Assembly (NCBI GenBank): GCA_045546135.1
Contig: JAZQCD010000030.1
Location: forward strand, 1 to 64,000
Source of the DNA: RUG13409 sp045546135
Lineage (GTDB): Bacteria > Bacillota > Clostridia > Peptostreptococcales > Anaerovoracaceae
Reading direction: 5' to 3'
Length of the DNA stretch: 64,000 nt
Below, one piece after another: positions 49,561-57,964 of the stretch (its first letter is position 1; each line of letters opens with the position of its first letter). The translations under genes and the position numbers were made by a program. Under the pieces are notes generated by a model, which had not been told where the DNA came from, searched no databases, and saw nothing but the letters and a program-made list of their open reading frames with translations.

Positions 49561-50022
49561 ATGGCAATAGACGTAATAGACGAGAAGCTTCTGAGCGTAC
49601 TTCAGGAAAACGCAAGGATTTCCATCTCAGAGCTGTCAAAGAGGATCAATCTTTCTTTGTCTGCAGTGTCCGAGAGGCTCAAGAAACTTGAAGCCAGCGG
49701 CGTCATCAGACAGTATACTGCTATACTCGACCCCATCGAGATGGAGAAGAATGTCCTTGGCATAGTGATGGTCTCAGTGGCAGGGGACCCAAGACTGTCC
49801 GATTTTATCAAGTTCGTTAATACCAGCGATTCTGTCATGTCCTGCAGCAGGTGCACCGGCGCATATGATTATATAGTCAAGATCTGCGCCAAGAACCAAA
49901 GCGAGCTCCAGGACGTACTTGATTCCATCAAAAGGATCAGAGGAGTGAACAGTCTTTATTCTTCAGTCCTTCTTGATGATCTAAAGATAAGCTACAGCGT
50001 TCCGCCTCTTGCAACAAAATAA
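49561..50022 (+). CDS. Lrp/AsnC-family regulator
   Basis: 153 residues from ATG 49561, with AAAGGAG at 49547-49553; the frame extends upstream only through the pmbA terminator. N-terminal winged helix (DEKLLSVLQENARISISELS, then SAVSERLKKLEASGVI), C-terminal RAM/ACT-like domain (VMVSVAGDPRLSDF, TGAYDYIVKI). It senses an amino acid or similar and controls unknown genes. Closed by a stem-loop shared with the converging tRNA gene. Confidence 0.92.
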   Translation: MAIDVIDEKLLSVLQENARISISELSKRINLSLSAVSERLKKLEASGVIRQYTAILDPIEMEKNVLGIVMVSVAGDPRLSDFIKFVNTSDSVMSCSRCTGAYDYIVKICAKNQSELQDVLDSIKRIRGVNSLYSSVLLDDLKISYSVPPLATK

Positions 50023-50052
50023 AAAAGATCCAAAACTTTTACATTTTGGATC
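50021..50052. terminator. Bidirectional terminator between lrp gene and tRNA
   Basis: GATCCAAAA (50027-50035) with TTTTGGATC (50044-50052). On the minus strand it is followed by six T, ideal for the tRNA gene; on the plus strand only by TCTT. Confidence 0.85.
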
Positions 50053-50062
50053 TCTTGGTTGA

Positions 50063-50137
50063 TGGTACCCCCAGGTGGAATCGAACCGCCAACAAAGGTT
50101 TAGGAAACCTCCGTTATATCCGTTTAACTATGGAGGC
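50063..50137 (-). tRNA. tRNA-Arg (anticodon CCT)
   Basis: Cloverleaf on the minus strand: acceptor GCCTCCA/TGGGGGT (with G1-U72 and U4-G69), D arm GTTA/TAAC, anticodon arm GAGGT-TTCCTAA-ACCTT giving CCT for codon AGG, 4-base variable loop, T arm GGCGG-TTCGATT-CCACC with a C-A mismatch in the middle, discriminator A and encoded CCA. AGG is a common codon here. Flanked by a tRNA-type promoter and a T-run terminator. Confidence 0.93.
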
Positions 50138-50146
50138 GTGCTCCTT

Positions 50147-50176
50147 ATTATGCATCAAAAGTGGGGTTTAAGTCAA
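50147..50176 (-). promoter_or_regulatory. tRNA-Arg promoter
   Basis: Minus strand TTGACT (50176-50171), 18 bp, CATAAT (50152-50147), 9 bases before the mature 5' end. Confidence 0.75.
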
Positions 50177-50240
50177 CATAAAGATTGAATGAAAAATTCT
50201 TCTGTGTTAATATAAAAGTTGCGTTTTGCAGGAGAAACAC

Positions 50241-50720
50241 ATGGACGAAAGATTCATGAGGGAAGCTATAAGTGAAGCTGTCCTTGCAGGAGACGCCGGG
50301 GAGATACCCATCGGCGCCGTTATTGTAAAGGACGGAGTCATCATAGGAAGGGGAAGGAACCGCGTCGAAGAGACAAAGGACCCCACCCAGCATGCCGAGA
50401 TCATAGCTATCAAAGAAGCTTGCTGCTTTCTTGATGCAAAGAGACTTTCAGGCTGCGATATGTATGTGACCCTTGAACCTTGTTCCATGTGCGCCGGCGC
50501 CATAGTGCTCTCGCGTCTTGATAATCTGTATATAGGGACGCTCGATCCAAAGAGCGGAGCCTGCGTATCACTTGCAAACATAACTGCGGATAAGAGACTC
50601 AATCACAGAGTCTATCAGGAGATAGGTCTTCTCCAGGATGAATGCAGTTTGCTTTTAAAAGACTTCTTTAAAGAACTGCGAAAAAGACCGAAGAAAAACC
50701 CAGGAGGCCAATTGAAATGA
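50241..50720 (+). CDS. tadA: tRNA adenosine deaminase
   Basis: 159 residues from ATG 50241, AGGAG at 50230-50234. Zinc deaminase signatures HAEIIAI (His, catalytic Glu) and PCSMCAGAIV (two Cys), with the TadA-like RLDNLYIGTLDPKSGA and C-terminal helix. It converts wobble A34 to inosine in tRNA-Arg(ACG). A tRNA-Arg gene of another anticodon lies divergently next to it. The overlap ATGA couples the gene to the Ig-like protein at 50717. Confidence 0.94.
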   Translation: MDERFMREAISEAVLAGDAGEIPIGAVIVKDGVIIGRGRNRVEETKDPTQHAEIIAIKEACCFLDAKRLSGCDMYVTLEPCSMCAGAIVLSRLDNLYIGTLDPKSGACVSLANITADKRLNHRVYQEIGLLQDECSLLLKDFFKELRKRPKKNPGGQLK

Positions 50721-51568
50721 AAAGAAAAGCTGCTCTAACAGCTGTAATACTCGTTCTTACAATGATCTTTGCGCAGTGCGCTTTTGCCGCAGGCGGACTT
50801 GAGATAACAGGTACCGTTCCAAGCAATGGTGAAAAGGGCAAACAGCTTGCAAACATGGCTGTAAAGATCATTTTTAATGAAGATGTAAGCTCTGCTGCAA
50901 ATGATAAGTTCAATGCAGGATGCATCACCATAACTGACCCTGAAGGCGCAAAACAGGAATTTGAGATAGCTCATCATCCAAAGTATCCAAACGAGATCTG
51001 GTGCATACTTAAAGGCGATCTTGTCACTAATACCGAATATACAGTAAATGTCACAGCCGGTATCAAAGCTACATCAGGAAATACTCTTGCATCTCCTTAT
51101 TCCTTCACATTCATGACAAGGAATACAAAGATAGACAGCACCATCTCCATCATCATGACCATAGGCATGATGGCCATCATGATGTTTGCTACCACAAGAG
51201 CGCAAAACAAGCAGCAGGAAGAAAAGACCGTAAAGGGCAAAGGCGCATCCGCTCCGGAAAAGCTTGCTCAGGCAGACCCCTACAGATATGCTAAGGAAAA
51301 GGGCATCAGCGTACAGGAAGCAAAAGAGCAGATCGCAAAGGAAAAGGAAAAGCTCGAAAGAAAGAATGCTGCCGGAGCAAAGGCAAGAGCAAAGCATGAC
51401 GCTCAGGAAGCTGAAAGAGAAGCTGAGATACAAAGAAGGCTTCAGGAGATCCACGATGCAAGCGTCTACAAAGTAAAGACAGTAGGATCCCTTGCAAAGC
51501 ACGGCGGAACTATCCCCAAGGCAGTTCTTAAAAAACAGGCTGCAAGAAGAAAAGCAAGAAAGAGATAA
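50717..51568 (+). CDS. Membrane protein with outer Ig-like (Big_5) domain
   Basis: 283 residues. Signal peptide (LTAVILVLTMIFAQCAFAAG), one bacterial Ig-like domain (ITGTVPSNGEKGKQLANMA to YSFTFMT, about 28-135) of the kind found in S-layer proteins, a transmembrane helix rich in Met (SIIMTIGMMAIMMFA), then a basic, charged cytoplasmic tail of about 110 residues with EAKEQIAKEKEKLERK, ending in RRKARKR. The tail might bind RNA, ribosomes or DNA. No known full-length family. Coupled to tadA by overlap. Confidence 0.78.
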   Translation: MKRKAALTAVILVLTMIFAQCAFAAGGLEITGTVPSNGEKGKQLANMAVKIIFNEDVSSAANDKFNAGCITITDPEGAKQEFEIAHHPKYPNEIWCILKGDLVTNTEYTVNVTAGIKATSGNTLASPYSFTFMTRNTKIDSTISIIMTIGMMAIMMFATTRAQNKQQEEKTVKGKGASAPEKLAQADPYRYAKEKGISVQEAKEQIAKEKEKLERKNAAGAKARAKHDAQEAEREAEIQRRLQEIHDASVYKVKTVGSLAKHGGTIPKAVLKKQAARRKARKR

Positions 51569-51579
51569 GGATTTTCCAT

Positions 51580-51613
51580 ATCGCCTGCCCTGTTTCGGAC
51601 AGGCGATTTTTTT
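51580..51613 (+). terminator. Terminator after Ig-like gene
   Basis: ATCGCCTG with CAGGCGAT, 12-base loop, then TTTTTTT. Confidence 0.88.
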
Positions 51614-51678
51614 GTGCTTCTCTTGCCTTTTGACTACTTGGATGATATTATACATAAGTTATATTGGGTGTTTGTGCT

Positions 51679-51694
51679 CTTGATCATGATCAAG
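51679..51694. promoter_or_regulatory. Perfect 16-bp palindrome upstream of glnS
   Basis: CTTGATCATGATCAAG, 68 bases before the glnS start, flanked by GTGC/GCAC. As DNA it could be an operator; as RNA a leader hairpin. No T-box sequence is present. Confidence 0.4.
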
Positions 51695-51762
51695 CACTTT
51701 CACAGTAATATCACAAACATACTTCATACTTAAAAAGTATCCAAAAAACAAAAGGAACATAT

Positions 51763-53397
51763 ATGGAAAGCAATTTTATACACGACATAATCGAAAAGGA
51801 TATTGCGGAAGGAAAATATTCACATCACATCATCACCAGGTTTCCTCCCGAGCCCAACGGATATCTACATATAGGGCATGTAAAATCCTTGTGTCTTAAT
51901 TTTGGAACAGCAGAAAAGTACGGCGGCACCTGCAACCTTCGTTATGACGATACCAATCCTTCAAAGGAAGACGAAGAATTCGTAGGTTCCATAGAAAACG
52001 ACATAAAGTGGCTTGGGTTCAAATGGGACAAGCTCAATTATGCATCGAACTATTTTGACAGGATGTATGAGTGCGCAAAAGTGCTCATCAAAAAAGGACT
52101 TGCATATGCCTGCTCAATGAGCGCAGAAGAGATCCATGATACAAGAGGAACTCTCACCGAGCCTGGCAAAAATGCCCCCGACAGGGACCGTTCTCCTGAA
52201 GAATCTCTTCAGATCTTTGAGGATATGAGAGCAGGAAAATATGAGGACGGAGCCATGTGCATAAGGGCAAAGATAGACATGGCAAGCCCCAACATCAATA
52301 TGAGAGACCCTGTCATCTACAGAGTCATGCATGTGACTCATCACAATACAGGAGATAAGTGGTGCATATATCCAATGTACGACTTCGCTCACCCAATAGA
52401 GGACGGCATAGAGGGCATCACTCATTCCCTTTGCACACTGGAGTTTGAAGATCACAGACCCTTCTACAACTGGGTGCTTGAAAACCTTGATTGGCCGGAA
52501 CCTCCTCAGCAGATAGAATTTGCAAAGCTGAACCTTTCAAATACTATCATGAGCAAGAGAAACATCATAAAACTTGTAAAGGCAGGCCTTGTCGAAGGTT
52601 TCGACGACCCAAGGCTTTGCACCATAGCAGGAATGAGGAGAAGGGGTTATACTCCTGAAGCTCTAAAAGCATTTTGCGACGCAATAGGCGTTTCAAAAGC
52701 AAACAGCGAGATAGGTATGGATCAGCTTGAGTTCTTCGTAAGGGACGACCTTAAGGACAGAGTCGAAAGCAGATTCGTCATCATGGACCCTATAAAGCTG
52801 ACCATTACCAATTATCCTGAAGGACAGCTTGAAAAACTTCCTCTTGAAAACAGCCAGACCGTAGAGGGAATGGGCACAAGAGAGATAAGCTTTGGAAAGC
52901 ATCTTTATGTGGACAGAGACGACTTCATGGAAGTTCCTGAAAAGAAGTATTTCAGGCTTTATCCCGGAAATGAAGTAAGGCTCAAAGGAGCGTACTTCAT
53001 CACCTGCAACGAGGTCGTAAAGGACGAAAATGGCAATGTGACAGAACTCCTTTGCACCTATGATCCTGACACAAAGTCAGGAACTCCGGGAGCCGATTCA
53101 AGGAAGGTCAAGGGTACTATCCACTGGGTATGCGCAGATGACTGTGTAGACATCCCTGTTCGCCAGTACGGACTTCTTGCTCTTCCAAATGAAGAGACCG
53201 GAAAGAACGAATTCAATCCTGAATCAAAAAAGGAACTCGTAGCAAAGGCTGAAAGCTCCTTAAAGTATGCAAAGGCAGGAGAGAGGTTCCAATTCTTCAG
53301 AGTCGGTTACTATATTGCAGATACGGTGCTCAGCAAAGAGAACGCACCCGTATTCAACCAGATCGTAGGACTTAAGAGCTCCTACAAGAAAGGCTGA
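51763..53397 (+). CDS. glnS: Glutaminyl-tRNA synthetase
   Basis: 544 residues, GlnRS length. HIGH site as YLHIGHVKS (residues 35-43), RYDDTNPSKE, MYDFAHPIEDGIEGITHSLC and the KMSKS equivalent IMSKRN. The anticodon-binding beta barrels follow (KYFRLYPGNEVRLKGAY). It charges tRNA-Gln directly, so this organism need not rely only on the Glu-tRNA-Gln amidotransferase. The WG-repeat lipoprotein gene starts 5 bases after its stop. Confidence 0.96.
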   Translation: MESNFIHDIIEKDIAEGKYSHHIITRFPPEPNGYLHIGHVKSLCLNFGTAEKYGGTCNLRYDDTNPSKEDEEFVGSIENDIKWLGFKWDKLNYASNYFDRMYECAKVLIKKGLAYACSMSAEEIHDTRGTLTEPGKNAPDRDRSPEESLQIFEDMRAGKYEDGAMCIRAKIDMASPNINMRDPVIYRVMHVTHHNTGDKWCIYPMYDFAHPIEDGIEGITHSLCTLEFEDHRPFYNWVLENLDWPEPPQQIEFAKLNLSNTIMSKRNIIKLVKAGLVEGFDDPRLCTIAGMRRRGYTPEALKAFCDAIGVSKANSEIGMDQLEFFVRDDLKDRVESRFVIMDPIKLTITNYPEGQLEKLPLENSQTVEGMGTREISFGKHLYVDRDDFMEVPEKKYFRLYPGNEVRLKGAYFITCNEVVKDENGNVTELLCTYDPDTKSGTPGADSRKVKGTIHWVCADDCVDIPVRQYGLLALPNEETGKNEFNPESKKELVAKAESSLKYAKAGERFQFFRVGYYIADTVLSKENAPVFNQIVGLKSSYKKG

Positions 53398-53402
53398 TCT
53401 AA

Positions 53403-54704
53403 ATGAAAAGATTTTTATCCTTGTTACTGGCATTGGTTATGCTCCTTGGGTTTGCTGCATGCGACGTTTCAATTGACGACGCAGAGGAAGGCCATATGTC
53501 CGAGACTTTCGATCTTGACGAAGCTCTCGAATATATATCTTCCATAGAACCCGAGACCATCAGCGTCAGGGATACCGGACTTCTTGCTCCGGCAAAAAAT
53601 TCAGAAAACGGACTGTACGGCTTCATAAACATAAACGGAGAATGGAAAGTAGAGCCAAGATACATGGCTACGGTCCCTTATGAAGAGGGAGTAGGTCTCA
53701 TCCTCAATATGTACTCAGGATATGAGTATATAAACGGGGAAGGAAAGATCGTATACAACAATTTTTCCGGAAGCCAGATAGGAGAGAGCGATCACTTCTC
53801 AGAAGGACTCGTTGCTGTTTCCGTTTCAAATCATACGCTTCAGAAATACTTTTATGCTGATGCAAACTTTAAGCCTGTCATAACTGCAAGCCGCGTGCCT
53901 GTAGTGCCCGGCAGATGGTATGGTAATACATGGGCTCTTGGCTTGGCAACGCCTTTTAAAAATGGACTTGCTGTCGTCATGCGCCAAAGAAATGTAGATA
54001 CAAATGACGGTCTTGGACCTGAATCTGCTTATGTCATAAACTCCTGGGGCGATGTTGTCGCAACCCTTCCTGCAGGCTGGGATGCAGATCCTTCAGGCGT
54101 AGATGAAAACGGAAATGTCATAGTAATGAACATGGGCCGCATGTTCGGTCTTTGCAAAAGCGACGGGACCATACTTTTCGAGTGCAAGTACAGATTCTTA
54201 AAGCATTGCGAAGGACCCTTGTATCTTGCATGCAACGACAAAGGATTCTGGGGATATGTAGATGAGAACGGAAATACAGTCATTCCATTCCAGTATCAGA
54301 AGGCTCTGCCATTCTCAGAAGGACTTGCCGCAGTATATGACGGTAAGTTCTGGGGCTTTATCGATGAGACCGGCGCTCTTGCCATCGAATCGGTATTTGA
54401 CGATGTAGCTGCATTAAAGCCGTCCAATATAGATGTGAGCGGCAACAAGGGAGCTTTCTGTGAAGAAAGAGCAGCTGTAAAGAAGAACGGTTACTGGATC
54501 ATCATAGATAAGTCTGAATATCCATACATATGCCTTACGGAAGAAAAATGCGAAGGCATCGAAGGGTGTCCTTTCATCGGCATAAGGAACGGTTATGTGA
54601 TCTACAAGCAAAATGTAGACGGTAATATCCTTTGCGGCGTAATGACGGTGTCCGGCAAAAAGGTCATCGAACCGTCCTTTGCCCATATCGACATATTCAA
54701 TTGA
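53403..54704 (+). CDS. WG-repeat lipoprotein
   Basis: 433 residues. Lipoprotein signal MKRFLSLLLALVMLLGFAAC (Cys20). The rest holds at least five WG (KWG) beta repeats, e.g. YGFININGEWKVEPRY, FGLCKSDGTILFECKY, WGYVDENGNTVIPFQYQ and WGFIDETGALAIESVF, which fold into a propeller or spiral for protein binding. Outer face of the membrane. Follows glnS closely, but function is unrelated as far as can be seen. Ligand unknown. Confidence 0.85.
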   Translation: MKRFLSLLLALVMLLGFAACDVSIDDAEEGHMSETFDLDEALEYISSIEPETISVRDTGLLAPAKNSENGLYGFININGEWKVEPRYMATVPYEEGVGLILNMYSGYEYINGEGKIVYNNFSGSQIGESDHFSEGLVAVSVSNHTLQKYFYADANFKPVITASRVPVVPGRWYGNTWALGLATPFKNGLAVVMRQRNVDTNDGLGPESAYVINSWGDVVATLPAGWDADPSGVDENGNVIVMNMGRMFGLCKSDGTILFECKYRFLKHCEGPLYLACNDKGFWGYVDENGNTVIPFQYQKALPFSEGLAAVYDGKFWGFIDETGALAIESVFDDVAALKPSNIDVSGNKGAFCEERAAVKKNGYWIIIDKSEYPYICLTEEKCEGIEGCPFIGIRNGYVIYKQNVDGNILCGVMTVSGKKVIEPSFAHIDIFN

Positions 54705-54711
54705 TAAAGAT

Positions 54712-54734
54712 AGGCCGGAATTTCCGGCCTTTTT
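54712..54734 (+). terminator. Terminator after WG-repeat gene
   Basis: AGGCCGG with CCGGCCT, loop AATTT, then TTTTT. Confidence 0.9.
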
Positions 54735-54744
54735 TGATACTCCT

Positions 54745-55500
54745 ATGAAGAACATATTTTTAAAAATCGCATATGACGGAACGAACTTCTCAGGATGGCA
54801 AAGGCAGCCTGAAAAAAGGACTGTTTGCGGGGAGCTCGAAAAGGTCCTAAAAGCTGTCACAGGAGAGGATATAAAGCTTGACGGCACCTCAAGGACTGAC
54901 TCCGGTGTCCATGCATACGGACAGTGTGCATCCTTTAAAGCGGATATAAAGATACCTGCAGAAAACCTGGCAAGAGCAATGAACAATGCTCTTGCAAAGG
55001 ACAGGCTCGAGGGTATAGGAGAGATAAGGATCCTTGAAGCTTTGGAGATGCCTGAGGATTTTCATGCAAGATTTTCTTCAAAGGGCAAAAGGTACATATA
55101 CAGGATAAGCTGCGGAAAAGATCCTGACGTATTTAAAAGGAACTACTGCTATCAGATAAAAAGAGAACTTGATGTTTCAAAAATGAAAGAAGCTGCAGCA
55201 TACATAATAGGAGAACATGATTTTGCATGCTTTCAGTCTGCAGGAAGTCCAAAGGAAACGACCGTAAGGACGGTATATGACATCGTCATAGATGAAAGGA
55301 ACGGCGATGTGGCCATAAAGGTGTCCGGAAACGGTTTCCTCTACAATATGATAAGGATCATCACGGGCACTTTGGTTGAGGTTGGCCTTGGCAAGAGGAC
55401 TCCTGAGTCTGTTAAGGATGCTATAGATTCTTTAGACAGGCAAAAGGCAGGTCATGTGGCTCCTCCTCAGGGCCTTTATCTTGATGAAGTATTCTTTTGA
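54745..55500 (+). CDS. truA: tRNA pseudouridine(38-40) synthase
   Basis: 251 residues from ATG 54745; upstream frame extends only through the terminator. YDGTNFSGWQRQP, the catalytic SRTDSGVHA (Asp52) and FLYNMIRIITGTLVEVG are TruA signatures. Makes pseudouridine at positions 38-40 of many tRNAs. No Shine-Dalgarno is visible after the terminator. Stand-alone here. Confidence 0.94.
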   Translation: MKNIFLKIAYDGTNFSGWQRQPEKRTVCGELEKVLKAVTGEDIKLDGTSRTDSGVHAYGQCASFKADIKIPAENLARAMNNALAKDRLEGIGEIRILEALEMPEDFHARFSSKGKRYIYRISCGKDPDVFKRNYCYQIKRELDVSKMKEAAAYIIGEHDFACFQSAGSPKETTVRTVYDIVIDERNGDVAIKVSGNGFLYNMIRIITGTLVEVGLGKRTPESVKDAIDSLDRQKAGHVAPPQGLYLDEVFF

Positions 55501-55546
55501 ATTTCACGAATAGTGCGCTTTTTTAGCTGAAATCTTTTTCACATAT

Positions 55547-55569
55547 AGACAGATATATTGTATCTGTCT
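55547..55569 (+). terminator. Hairpin after truA
   Basis: AGACAGATA (55547-55555) with TATCTGTCT (55561-55569); TTAATACTTTTTT follows, so a weak terminator. It also overlaps the -35 area of the next promoter. Confidence 0.5.
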
Positions 55570-55583
55570 TAATACTTTTTTGA

Positions 55584-55589
55584 TATAAT
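55584..55589 (+). promoter_or_regulatory. Extended -10 promoter before the dCMP deaminase/atp genes
   Basis: TGATATAAT, 60 bases before ATG 55649; no strong -35. Because later gaps are short it may drive the atp operon too. Confidence 0.5.
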
Positions 55590-55648
55590 GGCAGGGATGT
55601 GAATGAGGAGACTTACTTCTCTTTGCCCTGTGTTTTTGGAGGTGCTAA

Positions 55649-56104
55649 ATGAACAGACCTGACTGGGATGAGTATTTCATGGGATTTGCAGAACTTGCAA
55701 GGACCCGTTCCACATGCATAAGAAGAGGCGTAGGAGCGGTCATAGTCAAGGATCACCGCATCATGGCTACCGGCTATAACGGAACGCCTCAAGGCATCAC
55801 CCACTGTGAAGAGGCAGGGTGCCTAAGACAGCAGCTCGGAGTCCCTTCGGGGCAAAGAGCAGAACTTTGCAGAGGCCTTCATGCCGAGCAGAATGCTATC
55901 ATCCAGGCTGCAACTCTGGGACAGAACATAGGAGGCAGCGTTCTTTACTGCACTACACAGCCTTGCTCCATATGTTCAAAGATGATCATAAATGCAGGCA
56001 TCAAAAGAGTAGTTACAAAAGAGCCTTATCCCGATGAACTTGGAGAAGCCATGCTCAGGGAAGCGGGCGTCAAGATCGACATCCTGAAGGACAAAGAAGA
56101 GTAA
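55649..56104 (+). CDS. comEB: dCMP deaminase (ComEB family)
   Basis: 151 residues, GGAGGT site. Zinc deaminase with HAEQNAIIQAA (His, Glu) and PCSICSKM (two Cys), and a regulatory-type HCEEAGCLR stretch. It deaminates dCMP to dUMP for dTTP synthesis. Stops 1 base before the next gene, so it is in the same transcript as the atp genes, an arrangement also seen elsewhere in Clostridia. Confidence 0.93.
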   Translation: MNRPDWDEYFMGFAELARTRSTCIRRGVGAVIVKDHRIMATGYNGTPQGITHCEEAGCLRQQLGVPSGQRAELCRGLHAEQNAIIQAATLGQNIGGSVLYCTTQPCSICSKMIINAGIKRVVTKEPYPDELGEAMLREAGVKIDILKDKEE

Positions 56105-56105
56105 G

Positions 56106-56378
56106 ATGGACAGAAAGTGGCTCAGAGAAGCCCTTAATTACATATCGGTCTACGGGCAGATAGGCTTTTCAATAGTCGTTCCGCCCATTCTTTTATGTCT
56201 TCTTGGCTTTTGGCTCAGGAAGAAATTCGAACTTGGGTCATGGGTCATCATAGTCGCTTTAGTGCTGGGCCTTTTGTCGGCTTTTACAAGCGTTTACCGT
56301 ATGTGCATGGGTTTCTTGGCGAAAAGCACAAAAGAGGATAAAAAAAATAGAAATATTTCATATCGAAAGCATAGATAG
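56106..56378 (+). CDS. AtpZ-like membrane subunit
   Basis: 90 residues, two transmembrane helices (about 20-38 and 45-68), each with small and Pro residues (VVPPILLCLLGFWLRKKF), then a basic tail. This matches the AtpZ/F0F1-associated family that sits upstream of atpI and is thought to aid Mg2+ handling or assembly of the ATP synthase. Family call rests on size, topology and place. Confidence 0.75.
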   Translation: MDRKWLREALNYISVYGQIGFSIVVPPILLCLLGFWLRKKFELGSWVIIVALVLGLLSAFTSVYRMCMGFLAKSTKEDKKNRNISYRKHR

Positions 56379-56426
56379 GTCTTTGCTATAATTACCATCG
56401 AATCATAATAATACCCTTTATATAGA

Positions 56427-56825
56427 ATGAAGATAGATAAGGCAGCTTTAAAAGAGATCAAACACATAGGCCTTGGTATCCTTGTGATGGATACTTTGGT
56501 CATTGCTGTATATATAGGTCTTAAGATATTAGACCTAAGGACATCGGTATTCCTTCTCGGAGGATCCCTCGTGATGTTCCTTAACTTTGTTTGGCTTTGC
56601 TACTCCGTTCAAAAGACTCTTGAAGCAGGAGAAAATGCCAAGGGTGTCATGACAAGGTCCTATGTTGAGAGGAGCATCCTCCTCGTAGTATGGGCAGCTG
56701 CCGTATTCCTTTTGAACAAGGGCAATTACAAAGTCATGATAGCAGGCGTGATCCCATACATCATGCCCAATCTTACTATAAAGTTTATAAACCTTTTGAA
56801 ATATCTTAAAAAAGGAAAGGAATAG
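56427..56825 (+). CDS. ATP synthase subunit I (AtpI family)
   Basis: 132 residues, four predicted helices (about 14-33, 38-57, 84-101, 105-122). Position directly before atpB, size and topology fit AtpI, a chaperone for assembly of the c ring. Little sequence motif exists in this family. It starts 48 bases after the AtpZ-like gene and ends 5 bases before atpB. Confidence 0.75.
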   Translation: MKIDKAALKEIKHIGLGILVMDTLVIAVYIGLKILDLRTSVFLLGGSLVMFLNFVWLCYSVQKTLEAGENAKGVMTRSYVERSILLVVWAAAVFLLNKGNYKVMIAGVIPYIMPNLTIKFINLLKYLKKGKE

Positions 56826-56830
56826 CATCG

Positions 56831-57583
56831 ATGAATGTAGACATTCATGGCGCAAGGATACTGTTCACGATCCATATCTCTGACAGCATCAACATCAACA
56901 TCAACACGACCATAGCCATCACCTGGGGCCTCATGGTAATCCTTACGGCGCTTGCTGCATGGGCTACTCACGATCTCAAGGTGAGGAACATCTCAAAAAA
57001 GCAGGCCGTAGTAGAGTGGCTCTACAACTTCATAGACGGCCTCGTGACTCAGAACATGGGTCCGAAGTGGAAAAAGATGGTCCCCTTCGTAGGTACCATA
57101 CTCATAGGTTCCATAACCATGAGCCTTACATCCCTGCTTGGATTCTTCCCGCCTACAGGAGAGATCATGAGCATACTGGCATGGTCATTGACTGTATTTG
57201 TCATCATCACAAGGACGAAGATAAAGTCTCAGGGCCTCGGACCATACCTTAAGGGATTCCTCGATCCTGTTTTCATCATGGCTCCCATCAATGTCATGAG
57301 CGAATGCTTCACACCTTTCTCCATGGCCTTCCGTCATTTCGGGAACATACTGTCAGGCGTGGTCATCACATCCCTTGTTTATGCGGCTCTTGGAGGTCTT
57401 AACTCCTTCATCTTCGGTCTTATACCGGGCCAGGTAGGAGAAGTCCTTGGAGTCATACCCGTATTCGAGCTTGGTATCCCTGCTGTATTGTCACTGTACT
57501 TTGACTGGTTCTCAGCGGCCATCCAGGCATATATCTTCTGCATGCTGACCATGATATTCATCTCTCAGGCAGATGCAGACTAA
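56831..57583 (+). CDS. atpB: ATP synthase subunit a
   Basis: 250 residues. Five to six helices; the ion-channel helix carries the essential Arg in the region FRHFGNILSGVVI, and FDWFSAAIQAYIFCMLTMIF is the last helix. Forms the stator half-channels for ions moving through the c ring. Confidence 0.96.
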   Translation: MNVDIHGARILFTIHISDSINININTTIAITWGLMVILTALAAWATHDLKVRNISKKQAVVEWLYNFIDGLVTQNMGPKWKKMVPFVGTILIGSITMSLTSLLGFFPPTGEIMSILAWSLTVFVIITRTKIKSQGLGPYLKGFLDPVFIMAPINVMSECFTPFSMAFRHFGNILSGVVITSLVYAALGGLNSFIFGLIPGQVGEVLGVIPVFELGIPAVLSLYFDWFSAAIQAYIFCMLTMIFISQADAD

Positions 57584-57650
57584 AGCAAGTTCAATCAACC
57601 TAAATGGTTTTGAAAAGAAGTTATACGATATTAAATTTTAGGAGGAAAAA

Positions 57651-57917
57651 ATGGAATTAGCAAAAGGACTCATCCTTATGGGATGCGCAATCGGTGCAGG
57701 CATAGCTCTTTTCCCAGGCGTAGGCCCCGGAATCGGTGAAGGTTATGCAGCAGGTAAGGCTCTCGAAGCCCTTGCACGTCAGCCGGAGATCAAGAGTGAT
57801 ATCACATCCACAATGATCCTTGGTATCGCACTTTCCGAGACGACAGGTATTTACGGTTTCGTAACCGGCCTTCTTCTCATCTTCGTTGCACCCGGACTCT
57901 TCATCAATCTTCTTTAG
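57651..57917 (+). CDS. atpE: ATP synthase subunit c with two membrane carboxylates
   Basis: 88 residues, two helices joined by the polar loop ARQPEIKSD. The ion site helix 2 reads GIALSETTGIYG with Glu63 and Thr64; helix 1 reads GPGIGEGYAAG with Glu30 where H+ rings have a small residue and most Na+ rings have Gln. Two carboxylates are a described variant of Na+-binding rings. A strong AGGAGG 66 bases after atpB suits the high dose of this subunit. Confidence 0.95.
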   Translation: MELAKGLILMGCAIGAGIALFPGVGPGIGEGYAAGKALEALARQPEIKSDITSTMILGIALSETTGIYGFVTGLLLIFVAPGLFINLL

Positions 57918-57964
57918 TAAATTTATAGCTGGTCACATAAGGACACAGCAGAAAAGGAGACGAA

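Noticed and set aside
51614..51762. T-box leader before glnS
   Set aside because: No T-box core sequence or antiterminator pairing was found; only a short palindrome.
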